NCBI GenBank assembly: GCA_029876055.1
Contig: CM056874.1
Coordinates: 8,184,001-8,248,000, forward strand
DNA from: Madurella fahalii
Lineage: Eukaryota > Ascomycota > Sordariomycetes > Sordariales
Reading direction: 5' to 3'
DNA: 64,000 bases
A model generated the notes under the pieces. That model ran no database searches, was not told where the DNA came from, and was given only the letters and a program-made list of their open reading frames with translations. Below are positions 29,903-42,022 of this stretch, piece by piece. The translations under genes and the position numbers were made by a program. The first letter of the stretch is position 1; every line of letters begins with the position of its first letter.

Positions 29903-31639
29903 ACCCTCTCACATTACCATCCGGTAATCGCATGCATTGATAGTGTAAAGTTGATGCTTTACGGGAACCGTACCTTACCCCAGCGTGGGGGGCAGACGAA
30001 TGCGGAGCAATTGTTGACCTAGTCTTGGCAGCAGCGGAGTCGCCGACCCCTGAGAAAAGGGGTAACGGCCTTTGACTGTCAATATCATCGGGGTCTGTGT
30101 TGTTTTCTGTGTTACCCAATATTGGGAGATACAGAAGAATATTGCGACGCATCTACTTGTAACTTAGAGCGTGAATTTAGTTCTCTGCTCTTATCCCCTG
30201 GATCGCTCACCTGAATCCCTCCCCAAAATCGCTTCATTGCTAAGCCCTTCAAAGCCCGGATGTTTACGTCGAGATGGAAGACTTGGGCTTTGGGTGGGGA
30301 GGCGCGGTTGAGGCCGAACACTTGCCTCTTACACGCAAGGTATTCTTTAGGCTCGGACGGTGGCATGAGCAGCATCAACTGGCAATAGATTCTTAACTAA
30401 ACTTACCGAGTCTACGTACATCGCTGTATAAAGTGTTTTATCCGGAACCCTATGCGCTCAAAATATACGCTAACAAATAAACAAAGCAAGGGTACCCATC
30501 ATTTAGTCCGAAACGTGGACAGTTATCTTTCGCTCGGCAGCCCTCTTACTCCGTCGCCCGCGTTCATTCTTCCATCAACCACCGCAACGTAAATCGAACC
30601 TCTTTCCCTTCCCACAACCCATACGCCATTCCTACGCCCATAATACTTTCGCGAATAGAACAAACCCGTTCCGTGAAGCGGAAAAGCGAAGACCTAGCCC
30701 GCTTCAGTCACTACTCGGCCGCGCCGAAGAGGGCGGCGCGAAGAGAAGAAGTCCACACTCCACTACTTCGAGAAACCGCTTGCCTAGGAATAGACGTCAT
30801 AGATCTTGCTGTCACCATACGCGCCGTCGCAGCCCAGATTTTCTGGGCGAAACGATCCGAAAAAGGGACATCGAACCTGCTGCTGTGGCCGAGGGAAAGG
30901 AATGACGAGGCGCGCCCGTTCCCGCAGGAGCATACGCAGGGCATGGCCTCACAGAGAGAGAAACTCCCTTGGTGAGACACTTGTTGACCAATCGGCGACG
31001 GGCTGGCGTAGATGCTTGGTTTGCCCTTCCGGCCCAAGCCATCGTCCGTCTCGCCTCTTGTGGAGGAGCAGCTCTCCTGTAAGGAGAGGGCTCCTACGAT
31101 AGGCTTTTTCTTCGGCTAGAATGACGCCGACACGGCTTGGATGGATAATTACTCACTCTTCTTTCCGGAATACTCCTCTACTTCCAAACGGGCTTTCCAA
31201 CGAAAGATAGCGGTAACCACTATGAGTGAACCTGCCAACTGAGAACATGTGTGTTTTCTGCTTGATACCATGACGCCGGAACGTATCTGAAGATATTAAT
31301 TACTCCCACGGTTGAAGGTAAGATTACCGTCCATGGATTAAATAATACTAGCGCTAGTGGTTACCCACACAGATACCTAACGGGGAGGAGGGAAGCCATG
31401 TATTACCACCCCCGGGGTTGGCAACTGACTACAAGACGCTGCAACCGTTAAGTTTGATACGGCCGGGCACACGGTTTGTCGAATGACGGCGAAGACCATG
31501 ACCTTTGTTTCCTCTGCCAAAGTCGTACGTTCCCTTTGAACTCCGAGAGTCCTAGCAGAAACCAGGATTTCGAGCATCAGATCCCTCCAACGCGGCCAAC
31601 AGCAACAAGTAAGGTGATCGAAACTGCCCGATTAGGGCT

Positions 31640-34600
31640 TCATTTAGCCTCCGAACCTCCCCTCGAACTCATATTCGACGACGAACTGTAGGTTCCAGGT
31701 CTAGAAGAAGACGCGATGCTCGACCACGATCCATCCTGATTCGACCCCCGGCCGCGCCGGCGTCGGTTCTGTCCCTGGGCAGGCGACTGCCCAGACCTGG
31801 TTCGGGGGTTACTGGGAGACAACCCGGGCACGCTACGGGGAGGCTTGTTGGCTTTGATCAGCAAACCCCCATATGCAGCCGCCAAGGTATTATCGTCGTT
31901 TCTTCCAACGTGATCCATCTCCCTCAACATTCGGAGGGCGGGGCCGTAGACGGTAGCCAAGATGCCGCGCGTCTTGAGTTCGTCAAAGGTCCAGTGAGCC
32001 TTCTCACCAACTCCCAGAGATTGGTTCTCTCTGAACAAGGCCTCGGCCTCGGGCGACACCACGGCGGCCTCATACCAACGTGGGCATTCGCCATTGATCC
32101 CCTTTTGCTGAACTGCCCGCTGTGTCCAAGCCTGTGCACGCTTTACTTCCCAGTTACCTCCAGAAGCGGCAAGGGGATCATCAGAGCACGCAGTCATCTC
32201 CATTTGCTGAACCTCGGTAATTTCTAGCGAGCTCTTGTTGTTCGGGCTGGGATGCCGCCACTTGGTCAAGACGCGGGCTTCCTTGATGTCCCAACCACAG
32301 CCCTGGGGCACAGCAAATTTGAGTTCTGCAGCGCCCGTCCCACTATGCCTGCAAGGATGTTAGCACGCATCGCACTCCAAGGTCGGAGGGATTGGAGAAA
32401 GACTCACGAGATACTGAGAGTCTGCAACAGAGTCTTTGCATAAGAACCCAAAGCCTTCTCCGCCTCTTCGGTGTCGACATGAGACAACCTGATCTCCAAG
32501 TCCCAGTTGCGCCGGATTGCGTGGACGTAAAGAGGTAGCAGCCCATTTACGCCGTCAACGCCGTGGAGAGGACGAATTAAATAAGAGAAAGGAGTGCTCG
32601 ACGTAGAATCGTCCTCGATGTCAACAACAAACTGAAGAAGTCTGTGTTGAATCCGTAGGGCGCAGCGAAAAGAATACACGGTCCAGACAGAGCTCGGTTT
32701 CTCTTCCCACAGCCGGGTGCCGCCAGTCTTGATGTTGATCATGCCTTCTGCATCCGAGGCGTACGTGGTGAGAATCTTGGTGAAATGGATGTTCTGCGGT
32801 TCGCTGAAATAGACGCTGAGTTGCTTTAGTAGCTCAGCTTTTTCCCATCCATTGCTAGGTGTATTGACATCGTTGAAGGCCAGGGCGCTTAGGTCTAATC
32901 CCATCAGGAGCACACGGCCGAGTTCTGCCCTCAGCTCAAGTTTTCCCCGTCTGTAAGGACCCGTCGCTAGCAGCTTGGCCATCGCTGCCTCGATCTCCTC
33001 TGTGAATCCCTCTGTAGCAAGCAGTCGATCAGGCTCCCCAAGTTCAAGCTGGAGGTTTTTCTGCTCCTTAGTTAGGGGTTTTCCAGCCTGCCGCGATGCC
33101 GTCCGCTCGTTCATCGGCTGGAAACCAATACTTCCGGATCCCAGGTGTGCTCTGGAGAGGTTGGAATCTCTCGACTGTACTGTATTGACCGGTTGTGGAA
33201 TGAGTGCCGGCATATCCCAGCTGATTTGTGGACTTGGAACATTTTTTGAGCTTCCCGCCCCCGTGGTACTCTGTAAATCAATCAAGGTCTCTTTACCCTT
33301 GGCTTGGAACTCGTTTGGGCTATCGTCGTCCGAGTCAACCTTGCTCATGGTTCCAGCTTGCGTGGTATTTGAAGGCGTCTTATCCGGCAACAGCTCCGGG
33401 AAAAGAGGCATGAGGAGAGAAGCGAGCTGTCGGGTAATTTTATCGATTGCGGCGGCCTTGTCGACAGTTTCCGGCGCTGTGGGGTTCGACTCCTTGGGTG
33501 TAACCATGCCCATATCCGCAATGTGCTCTGGGAGGCTGTCGATGAGGCTCTCACCTGCAGCTTCTGGGGGTGAAACGAGCGGAGGTTGTTTGTTGGCAGC
33601 CTGAGAACCGAGAAGGGGTTTTGCTGAAGGGACGTAGGTTTTTGGATAACTCGCCGGGACTGAGTCAGGCGCTACAACATCTGGCACACTCTCAATCCAA
33701 CTCTGTACCTTCGTGTCCGTTTCTCGATGTTGCAAGGATGACACAATTACCCCAGTAACAGAGGGGGGGTTGTAGGCCACCTTTGTCGAGAGGATAGGCC
33801 GATTTCCCAAATTGGACTTCTTGCCCGACCGACCAGGAACCTTAGGACCCAGCAGGGAAACCCAATACTGTCTTTCGGGATCCCAATAGCAAAGGCGAAT
33901 TGAAACGCCTTCTCGATACAATGCCTTATATGCGTTTTCCAAGTTACGCACTCTAGCCCGGTCGAAGAGTGTTGAAGATGCTAGCTTCGGGTCGATGTTG
34001 GCTAGGTATCGAGTTTCGGCCATGAAGTCAGGCGCATTCCTCTCGACATAGTCCTCGGCGTAGAGTACATGCTCGATCCGAACCCGACGTGTTGACAGTT
34101 TCTGTAATCTTCGTGAGTGTCCATGGCTGACAAAGACTGCTGTGGCTACAAACCTTGATATCAAGCAAGACCTTGAGTTTTTCTTGAACCTCGCGGACCG
34201 GCTTTTCGGCATGACCACCGATATAGACCAATCTTCTAGAAAGGTCATAAGACATAGTGATACTGCTCTTCTCGGCGATCTCGGCGAGCTCCTCCTCGGT
34301 GGCGATATCTCGAATGGTGAGTGTCTTGGTGTCCCTGTCGAGGTTGTCCCAGATTGCGGTATGGAGAAATTCTGAAAACATCTTGGGGAGTCTGTAAGAT
34401 GCAGGTGTATTATGTTCATGCCCATCGCTGATCCATTGGTTGTCAAAGGATGTCTGTCCGGGCGTCAGCTTGACAGTCACTCTCCCCAGAATAGTTGTAT
34501 ACTCACGTTGATGGCGCCATCGGGACGGAGAATGCTGCTGGCGGCATCCCCAAACGCGTCTTCCTCAATCTCACCAACTATACGATCAAATAGCTGACGA

Positions 34601-34826
34601 GCCTGATGTGCCTGGTCTTCACGGCATATGACCTTGAACCAGTGATAGTCGTTGTCGAATGTGATCTCGGCATCAGCCTGCGGCGGTGGTCAGGATAAAG
34701 CGTACGAAAGAGAAATCAATGGAGGATTACCAATTCCGTCCCCGCGAATTCCTCAATTACTCTCTCGATGGCCTTGGGCGTATACGCCCACAGGGTGGTG
34801 AGGTAGAACTGGGTTAAGGACGCCAT
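31640..34826 (-). CDS. Large conserved-looking protein of unknown function, 989 residues
   Basis: Exons 34826-34731, 34677-34507, 34453-34154, 34101-32408 and 32348-31640 are in frame with GT-AG introns. The start MASLTQFYLTTLWAYTPKAIERVIEEFAG is clean. Residues 1-330 look globular and mixed alpha/beta (ADAEITFDNDYHWFKVICRED, SFDNQWISDGHEHN, TKTLTIRDIATEEELAEIAEKS). The segment RLVYIGGHAEKPVREVQEKL recalls KH-like RNA-binding or translation-related folds, but I cannot name a family. Residues about 330-520 are disordered (Ser/Pro). A second globular region spans about 520-900 (LLQTLSIS, GWDIKEARVLTKWRH, MLREMDHVGRNDDNT). The tail is basic and Arg/Ser/Gly-rich (NRRRRGRG), compatible with nucleic-acid binding. 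No membrane segment or signal peptide was seen. I do not assign a function. Confidence 0.8.
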
Positions 34827-36018
34827 TAGGGCGATGCAAAAAACCACGCAAACCGGAAGAAAGAATTGAGCTTCTCAAGTCAGTCAGATAGTCGGTTCGG
34901 GATGCAAATTGTCTGAGACGGTCAGAGGGACTCGATGAAGTGGGAGAAAGAAGTGGAGGCAGTCAATGCGATACTGGAACTGAAGTTGGGGACGATTTGG
35001 TACAAGGCCTAATGTTGCAACGAACGCATGATGCAGAAACAAGAGATACCGAGACCAGTCCAACGACGCCGATGATCGTGGATGGAGTTGACTCACGGTG
35101 CCAAAGGCAAAGAAGATTCTCGTATGTGGACCGACCTCCTTTGGTGGTAGGAGTGGAAAGAGCGATGGAGGCACGCAGTCCGGTGGTCGGAGCACCAGCT
35201 CGAGACCAGAACCAAGGCGGTGAAAACGGGCAAGCAGCGGTGCAGATTCATCTCCATTATCTGAGCTCAACAGCAATGTGTTAATGCTGCGATGGTATTC
35301 TACGAACCTTGGTGTGGCTGTTCCTGGTTACCCCTGAAAGGCTGTTGAGAGCCCCTGAAAGTCGCCCCACAGACGAACAAACGGAAACAATACAGCCTTC
35401 GGAACAAGAAACACCACACAATCAACACGGGAGGGGCTATCAGAAGAGTGCTTCAATCTGATATAAGGTTTGTAAGATATGGACACTGTTAGAGAGTGAT
35501 AGCATCCCCCATCCTCTCACCATTCTCAATCTAACCAAACGCCCTACTCCGGCCCAATCAAAAACCCCTCCCCTATGAATAAAGGCCATATGTTCAAAGG
35601 CAGCTTGAATGCATGCATTCATCGCAGACACGCTTGCTTGCTTTGCTCGCTCGCTTGAGTGCTGGCCAGAAAAGAAAACATCAAACTCTTCTATATATCC
35701 ATCCGTTCCCGTCCCATTGGTTGGCTGAATGACTGACTGTGTGCGTGCGTAGCGTCTGCGTATGTATGCCCGTCTGTTCCCCGAAAATGGAATCCAGGTA
35801 TCATCATTACATATGTCGTAACAGGGAGAAACCTACCCCCGAAAAAGGGAAATAAAAAAAATGATAAGAAGAAGCGCTCATGGCATGTGCTGCCCACCTT
35901 GGATTGCAGCAAAGCCAGACGTGATCCCAGAAACCATCCTCTGAGCTGACAAAGTCTCCCCGACGCCCGAACGATTAGAGAGGGAGAAAGAAAAAAGAAG
36001 AAAAAGATCGTCAGTCCC
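34827..36018. other. Intergenic region
   Basis: Promoter of the 989-residue protein and 3' flank of the coiled-coil gene. Overlapping frames on both strands at 34884-35284 have no domain. CT/GA-rich short repeats (CTTGCTTGCTTTGCTCGCTCG) occur near 35633-35655. No supported gene. Confidence 0.5.
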
Positions 36019-37455
36019 TCACTGCGCCCACTCAATCGTCGCCTTGATATTCAGCGCCCACTTCAGCTTATCCAACACCTCCCTCGTCTCCTGCAGCGTC
36101 CTCTCCTGCTCCCTCTCCCTCTCGTCCGCCTTCCTCTTGATGTCCACCAGCGCCTCCTCCTGCTGCCGCTTATACCTCTCAAACTGCCTCTGGATCTCCT
36201 CCTTCTGCCTCTTCAGCTCCCGGATATTCCCGTCCTGCTGATCGCACAGCTCCCGCAGCGTCTCGATCTTGCCGTCGTCCTTCCTCCTCTCCTCCACCAG
36301 CCTGCCCACCTCGGCCCTCATCTTCCCAATCTTCCTCTCCACGTCCTCCCCCTGGTCTCTCCAGTGGCTGCTGATGGCGTTGTACCGGCCCTCGCACAGC
36401 GCCGCGTAGTTGGTCGCCTCGTCCACGCGCTTCTTGGCGTCGGCCTTGGTGCGCTCCATCTCCTCCTTCCAGATCCGCTCGCGCTCGGCCGCGTCGACCG
36501 CCCGCTTGCGCTCCAGCTCGACCGCGTCCTGCAGGCTCTCCACCTGCCGCTCCTTGCGCGCCAGCAGCGTCTTGGCCACGTTGGCCTCGAGCAGGCGCGA
36601 CTCGTAGTCCGAGATGACCCGCTCCAGCTTGTCCTCGAGCAGCCGCGCCGCCTGCCGCGACTCCTCAGCCCGCAGCCGCTCGATCTGTATGTCGCGCTTG
36701 AGCGCCTCGTTGTCCGACACGAGCCGGTTGATGACCCGCCCCGTCTTGCCCAGGCCGGCCTTCCCCACCGAGTTGTCCCACCCGCCGTTGGAGAGCTGGG
36801 CTTCGGTTGCGGCCGCGTTGAGGGAGAGCTCCGTTGGTAATGGGGGTGGGGGTTCGGTGGGGAATGATGACGACGATGCCAGGCTGCTGTCTGCGACAAA
36901 GCTCGAACGGGTCCTTAAGGTTCTTGATGGTGTCGGACCGAGAAGGCCATCGGTGCCGTCGTGTGTTGCTGTTATTGTCGTTGTTGGTGGTGGTAGCGGT
37001 TTTAATCGCCCCATGGACGGCATCTTTGCCAATCCGTTGGGCGTGCGATGTTGGGAAATCGACGATGACATGCTGGTTTTGCTGTTGACCGAGCTGGAAA
37101 AGCCCGAGTCCCGCGATGTTGAGTGTGATTCGGTCCCGTCTGTGCTGGATTCCTCCTCCGAGAACCGGTGTCTGTCCTCGAAGCTTGGGACTGTCCTGAT
37201 GGTCGAGTTCATCCGGTTCGGCATCCGTGGGGATAAGGATGAGGCGGGAGGAGGCGGTACCGTCTTGCCGTCGGCTGCTGTCCGGGTCATTGCTGAGTTG
37301 ATTGCGGCCTCAGAGGCGGGTGTGAGTGTTGACCGCGGCGAGGCGTGCTCATGCACCGACCCTGACGACTTGTTGGGCGGTGACTTTGTCGGTGTCGCGG
37401 CCGGTGTTGTTGCTGCAGAAACGACGGTCACTGGCAAATCGCCTTGACGAATCCA
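36019..37455 (-). CDS. Coiled-coil protein, She3-like (SWI5-dependent HO expression protein 3 type); 5' end unresolved
   Basis: About 475 residues in one long exon. The first half is Ser/Thr/Pro-rich and disordered. From about residue 225 (KTGRVINRLVSDNEALKRDI) to 455 there is nearly continuous coiled coil rich in Glu/Lys/Arg/Gln (ERVISDYESRLLEANVAKTL, NAISSHWRDQGEDVERK). It ends KLKWALNIKATIEWAQ. This is the architecture of fungal proteins labelled She3, an adaptor linking mRNA cargo to type V myosin in yeast. The functional transfer to filamentous fungi is inference. The frame has no ATG before about residue 48. Its 5' border looks like a splice acceptor (CTAACAG before 37455), so a short upstream coding exon that I could not place probably exists. 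Confidence 0.7.
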   Translation of the reverse strand, partial: WIRQGDLPVTVVSAATTPAATPTKSPPNKSSGSVHEHASPRSTLTPASEAAINSAMTRTAADGKTVPPPPASSLSPRMPNRMNSTIRTVPSFEDRHRFSEEESSTDGTESHSTSRDSGFSSSVNSKTSMSSSISQHRTPNGLAKMPSMGRLKPLPPPTTTITATHDGTDGLLGPTPSRTLRTRSSFVADSSLASSSSFPTEPPPPLPTELSLNAAATEAQLSNGGWDNSVGKAGLGKTGRVINRLVSDNEALKRDIQIERLRAEESRQAARLLEDKLERVISDYESRLLEANVAKTLLARKERQVESLQDAVELERKRAVDAAERERIWKEEMERTKADAKKRVDEATNYAALCEGRYNAISSHWRDQGEDVERKIGKMRAEVGRLVEERRKDDGKIETLRELCDQQDGNIRELKRQKEEIQRQFERYKRQQEEALVDIKRKADEREREQERTLQETREVLDKLKWALNIKATIEWAQ

Positions 37456-39279
37456 CTGTTAGCTTTGTGTTACAGGCCTTTCACGGACGTCATCCTCTTT
37501 TCCCCCGGGCAGTGATCGAAGCCCCGGGACCCCAGTTGTCTTCCAGGAATGGAAAAGTGCAGATATTCAGACGCTGAGGTTTCCCAAGATACTGGCCACA
37601 AGCCGCAGCCTCTGCAGGCTGCAGATTCCCGGCGTCTTGTTTCAGGACCCGCCGAAGACACCCAGTTGAAGCAACACAAAGAAAGGGTCGGAAGACGTAC
37701 TGTGCTCGCTGTCTCGGTGAATTGAAAAGGCCGACTTTTGGTCGGAACTCGGCCGAGCCTTCACGAGCTTGTTGCGCATTTCTCTCTGTGGACGACGGGC
37801 TGGGATCTGAATTCAAGACACTGGGCGGCACTGCCCGGAGGCGTTCGTTTCCACTTCCGGGCGGGTCCCTGTCTGCTGCAGCCGGAACCTGGGTGTTTGG
37901 AATGCTTTTGCTGCGGGCCGCCGCTCTTTGTCAATTGCTGTGAGACTGGATGGAAGGATCCGGGCCTCCGAGACTATCAACTTGTACCGGAAGAAGTCAC
38001 GCCTGTGGTTGAACCTTCGACCGAACGAGGGATTGTTTGGTGCTGGGACGTGACTTTTAATGGGATGTTTATATTTGCTTGGCACGGCAGTGCAAGGGTG
38101 CGTATAATTGATGGCTTAATACCGGGAGCCACGAGATAGTTGTAGGCAATCTGTAATCCCGTGGCAAAAGGGCAGGAAAACAAAGGACGCTCGAGTGGCC
38201 ATTCCCATTTCCCCGCGCCCTCGTGTTTATATTTGATGGGACTCTGCGCACAAAAAGCAAAGCATCCGTGACATTTTGCAACCCTGAGTCGGCTGATCTG
38301 GATCTCAACTGGCGCCCCATGTCGGAGGCCCGCGCGCAGGCGAGAGTGCCAGTCGCGTGGCTGATCCACTGCTATGGCAACCGTGCGAGGCTGGGGTTGT
38401 CAGTACACTTAGTAAAATTCAGCAGCCCCTCTTCCTGCACTTGCTTCTCCCACCCCCTGAGGTGGCTCTCGGGCGGCCCTGAGTCCTGTTCCTTTGGAAT
38501 CCGAGACCAGGGGGAAGTCTGTTCCTGGCCGTTTGATGGGAACTCCTTGCAGCGGCAAAGGCTTAAACAACCTAGCCATTGGCTAGAAATTGGAAGCAGT
38601 CGTGGCGTTCGATCCCATCTCTCCAACCTGTGGTTCTTGAAGGAATCTTTCTGGGTTTCGACAATTCAGACGGGTCCGAGATACCTTATCAATCACCCAT
38701 GACCTCATCACTCCTAGCTATCGATACTTGCGCCTGTATTTTCGCAACCAAGGGCCATGCTGACTGTAGTTGATGATCCTGCATGACATGGCATTACTAT
38801 TTTTCAAGGAAGAACTTTTTCGTTTTAATCTCGGCCGTTTTCTTCGCGCCACTATTGATCAGCGTAATCAGCGTAATCTTACGGTTTATGCCGGCCAACC
38901 CGTCCGGCCGGTAAGAAGCCCTGTCTATGATGAAATCGCTAACAACGCGTCTTTACTCTCGCGTCGCGCGTCCGGGGACCCTTTCCTAATTTAGCTGTTA
39001 AGTCTAGGTACGTTTTAAGTCGAGGATGAACCGCTGGCCGCGGGGCGAGTGATCTATGTGTCGTACAACACTGCATCTCGCGAGGTGCTCCAACAAGCCC
39101 ATGACAAAGGCCAGGTCTACGTTCCTCCTTTTGCTTTAGGTAATTCCCAACGCCACCGGCCCAAACCTCATGTTCAGGGAAATGCTGCCCGTGATGTCAA
39201 GGTAAAATACAACAAGATCATGATAAAAGGAAATAAAAAAAGAGAGGACCGCCCCATCTTTTCTCTAGCCATGCCCACT
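37438..39279. other. 1.8 kb gene-free region
   Basis: It should contain the missing 5' exon and promoter of the She3-like gene and the 3' flank of symplekin. The stretch at about 38770-39010 is locally AT-rich and duplicative (CAGCGTAATCAGCGTAATC near 38859), which could be a decayed repeat. No open frame with a recognisable domain. Confidence 0.45.
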
Positions 39280-42022
39280 TCACGTCGCGATCGCCATGTT
39301 ATTGCTGGCCACTGCATCACTCCCAGCACCGCGACTCTGCGACTCGATGAACCCCGGCCGCCACTTTACGAGGTACTTCGCGGCCAGAGGGCGCGCATCC
39401 TCGTCTACCAACCGTTAGCACTATCCGGGCCTGGACGGGATGATACATGTGGTAGGAAACTCACACTCAGTCCAAATATCCGCCACCGTATCCAGCGCCA
39501 TCTCCCTCGCCGGCGGCCGCATCATGACCAGGTACAACAGACTCGTCAACGCAAGCTGCACCGTTGTGGGATCCGCGCAGAGCGCTTTGAGTCGCCCTAG
39601 CAACTCCTTGCTCAGCCCCGGAATCTCGGCCAAGAATCTCGTCAGCACCTTGTCCTGCGCAGTAATGTAGTTCAGAAACCCATCGATCAGCCGTAGAGCG
39701 CATTTCTCGTAGTGGAGCGGCGCGTCACTGCCGCTCCGCTTGGTCATCTGGTCATTGTACCACTCCTCGCAGAGCCAGGCGACGGCCACCTCTATGCGCC
39801 GCCGCCAGTCCTCGAGTATGTAGTTGTAGAGCATCTCGCGTATGACATTGCCGAGCGACATGCGCTGCCGGCCGAGCGCTGTCGAAGTCTCCTCTTCGGA
39901 TTTGATGCCGCTGCTGACGTCTTCGAGGCCCGCCGTGCTGCGCGTCGCAAGGCGCGTGATGAGCGTTAGCCAGGAATCGCGATCGTATGAGCTCGCAGCA
40001 AGGCGGTTGATGCCGGCTTTCTGTTTCCGCAGGGCGCCGCCGTCTTCGAGGATCAATAGGGGCACGAAGACGCGGGAGGCGGCCACTTGGCTAAATTTGG
40101 CCGCTTCGTCGGGATCGAGCGGGGGTGGAGAAGGAAGCTTGAATGGTCCGAGAGCTAGCGCGGCACCGGCATCTGGGCCAGGCTCGATGGGCTCCTCTGG
40201 AGGGGCATTGTCGAGCTTGTTGAGGATCTGCTCGGTATCCTCGGCCGCGTTGAAGTTGGGCTCGTAGTCGTCGTCGTCTTCTTCCTCGACTCCTAGTGGC
40301 GCAGTAGCCGCGTTGATCACTGCAGGCTGGTGTGCTGCGGCCGCTGCGGCCGCAGCAGCGTAGAGGGAAGTAAGCCGATCGCGAATGCCCTAGTTCAGGT
40401 TAGAGAATCACTCTCCCCCACGGACGTCTGCAAGACCTACGCTAACTGCCAAATCTAAGATCTGCTGGTCTAGGGTTGCCAGCGTCCTGACGCAGATCTT
40501 GGCGGTGAGATTCGCGGGCACCTGGGTGGCATCAAAGCCCTGCAAACCGAGATTGTTCGTTAACGTGAAGACACCAGCAAGACTGTGCGGCCCCGGTCCC
40601 AACGGTGGAATCGCGAGTTGTTGAACGCCGCTGTCGAGTCTTTGCCTCTTGGCGTCCCCGTAGTTAGCGGCAGCTTGTTCAGCCAAAACTCTCTTACGGC
40701 CCGCTTCATCGAAGATCTCGGCCCGTGACCGCATCATCCTTTCAATATACTGCTGGATGCGTCCCGCCATGGGATTGTTGGGGTCCCTGAACTCGGTAAG
40801 CGAAGAAGGGAATCATACTGCATCTATGAGACCTACCGCTTAAGAAGATGTGTCAGGAGCATGCGGGTGGTTTTCTCCATCGACTTAACAAGCACCTTCG
40901 TCTTTGGTGTCATGGGCGAGTTGGCGAGCTTTAGCGGGTTGAAGTTAAGGACCGAGTTGATAATTCGGCTTGATGTGTTTGGGCGGGTTCGTATTAGGAT
41001 AGAGAGACAATTTAGGGTTGCATCGACGAGTAGAGCATCACTACGGTGAGAGTCAGCCGGCGTGGCTTTTGATTCACCCACATTACCGCGACCTACCTGC
41101 TGTTGTCTTGCAACACACCCAACATTCTATCCAGGAGTCCGGTGGCTTCGGCCTCGAGGTGCATGGGGTCTAATAAGGGATGGTTCGGTGGTATCATGTT
41201 GAGAGAGATGTCGAGCCCGTTGTACTGAGCGCGTCATGTTAGCAACTGTCCGTAGTCATGGGATCGGCAGACGAACCTTTGCCTCCATTCCATTTGATGC
41301 TGTCTGTGCAAGGACAACTCTTTGGGCGAACTTGATGCAACTTAGCCGTACGGGCGCGGGGGCACCGTCCCACATCCGCAATATCCTCGATTTAATGGCA
41401 GTCATCTGTTCCCAACTCTCTGTGTGGTAAGAGTTGTGGATTCTGTGAAAAGAATCCAGTTAGCGACAAGTTTCACTGACCGTGTCCTCCAGCTCTGCGC
41501 CGTTGGGTATCACCAGAGACTTCAAGACAAGGATTCAGCAGGGCCAAGAGCGACAGAACGGAGCGCATGCACCAGCAACCGCATCTCGTAAACCCGACTC
41601 GCATCCTGGTCCCCATAGCACACGCTCACATAACCGAGATAGAAAACCACTTACATCCACCTCAAAGCAACCGGATACGCGCTTGCGGCGGCGGCAACGC
41701 TAGCTTTGAGCACGAGGGTATCTTCCCCGGGACTCTCGAGCAGCGCCCGCAGTGTATCCAACACCGCCACCGTCAGATTCTCCTTGTCGCGCATCGTCAG
41801 CACCGGCGTAGCCAGCGACTCGGCCAGGAACTCGGCACCCCATCTTCGCAGCACGAGCGGCGCCGTGGGGCCGATGATCGGTAGCACGCCCTTGACGATG
41901 CGGTCGTAATATGTGGCATTCTCAAGGGCCACCTTGCGCGCTGCGTCGAGCTGCTTCAGTTGCTCATTGATCGTGTACGCGTTGTCCGCTGGCGCGGTGG
42001 GAGCAGCGGTCGGGGCAGCCAT
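39280..42022 (-). CDS. pta1: Symplekin/Pta1, scaffold of the cleavage and polyadenylation factor
   Basis: Exons 42022-41655, 41442-41277, 41224-41097, 41040-40837, 40786-40441, 40389-39465 and 39404-39280 give 753 residues. The coordinates of exons 2 and 3 may be off by one base. The N-terminal HEAT-type domain (INEQLKQLDAARKVALENA, then ALRWIIHNSYHTESW, RLSCIKFAQRVVLAQ, TPKTKVLVKSMEKTTRMLL) is characteristic of symplekin. A middle Ala-rich and acidic stretch leads to a conserved C-terminal helical region (ILEDWRRRIEVAVAWLCEEW, EKCALRLIDGFLNYI). The last exon gives YEDARPLAAKYLVKWRPGFI. Symplekin holds together the endonuclease, phosphatase and poly(A)-polymerase parts of the nuclear 3'-end-processing complex, the same complex as Yth1 at 19.6 kb. 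Intron 1 is unusually long for this gene (212 nt). Confidence 0.93.

Larger units (their letters stand above)
29439..31639. other. 2.2 kb gene-free region with C16 tract
   Basis: Between the MFS gene start and the 3' end of the large unknown gene. It contains sixteen consecutive C at 29887-29902. The longest frames (29784-30152 minus, 30673-30975 plus) have no domain, biased composition and no conserved splice pattern. It may contain decayed mobile DNA or a long promoter. I could not recognise any repeat family. Confidence 0.5.

Noticed and set aside
30673..30975. 100-codon open frame starting MKRKSEDLARF
   Set aside because: No domain and no splice pattern; likely chance in GC-rich DNA.
41481..41519. 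Constitutive coding use of the small cassette in symplekin intron 1
   Set aside because: In the phase set by exon 1 it gives an immediate stop, and direct joining of exons 1 and 2 gives the conserved ALRWIIHNSYHTESW.
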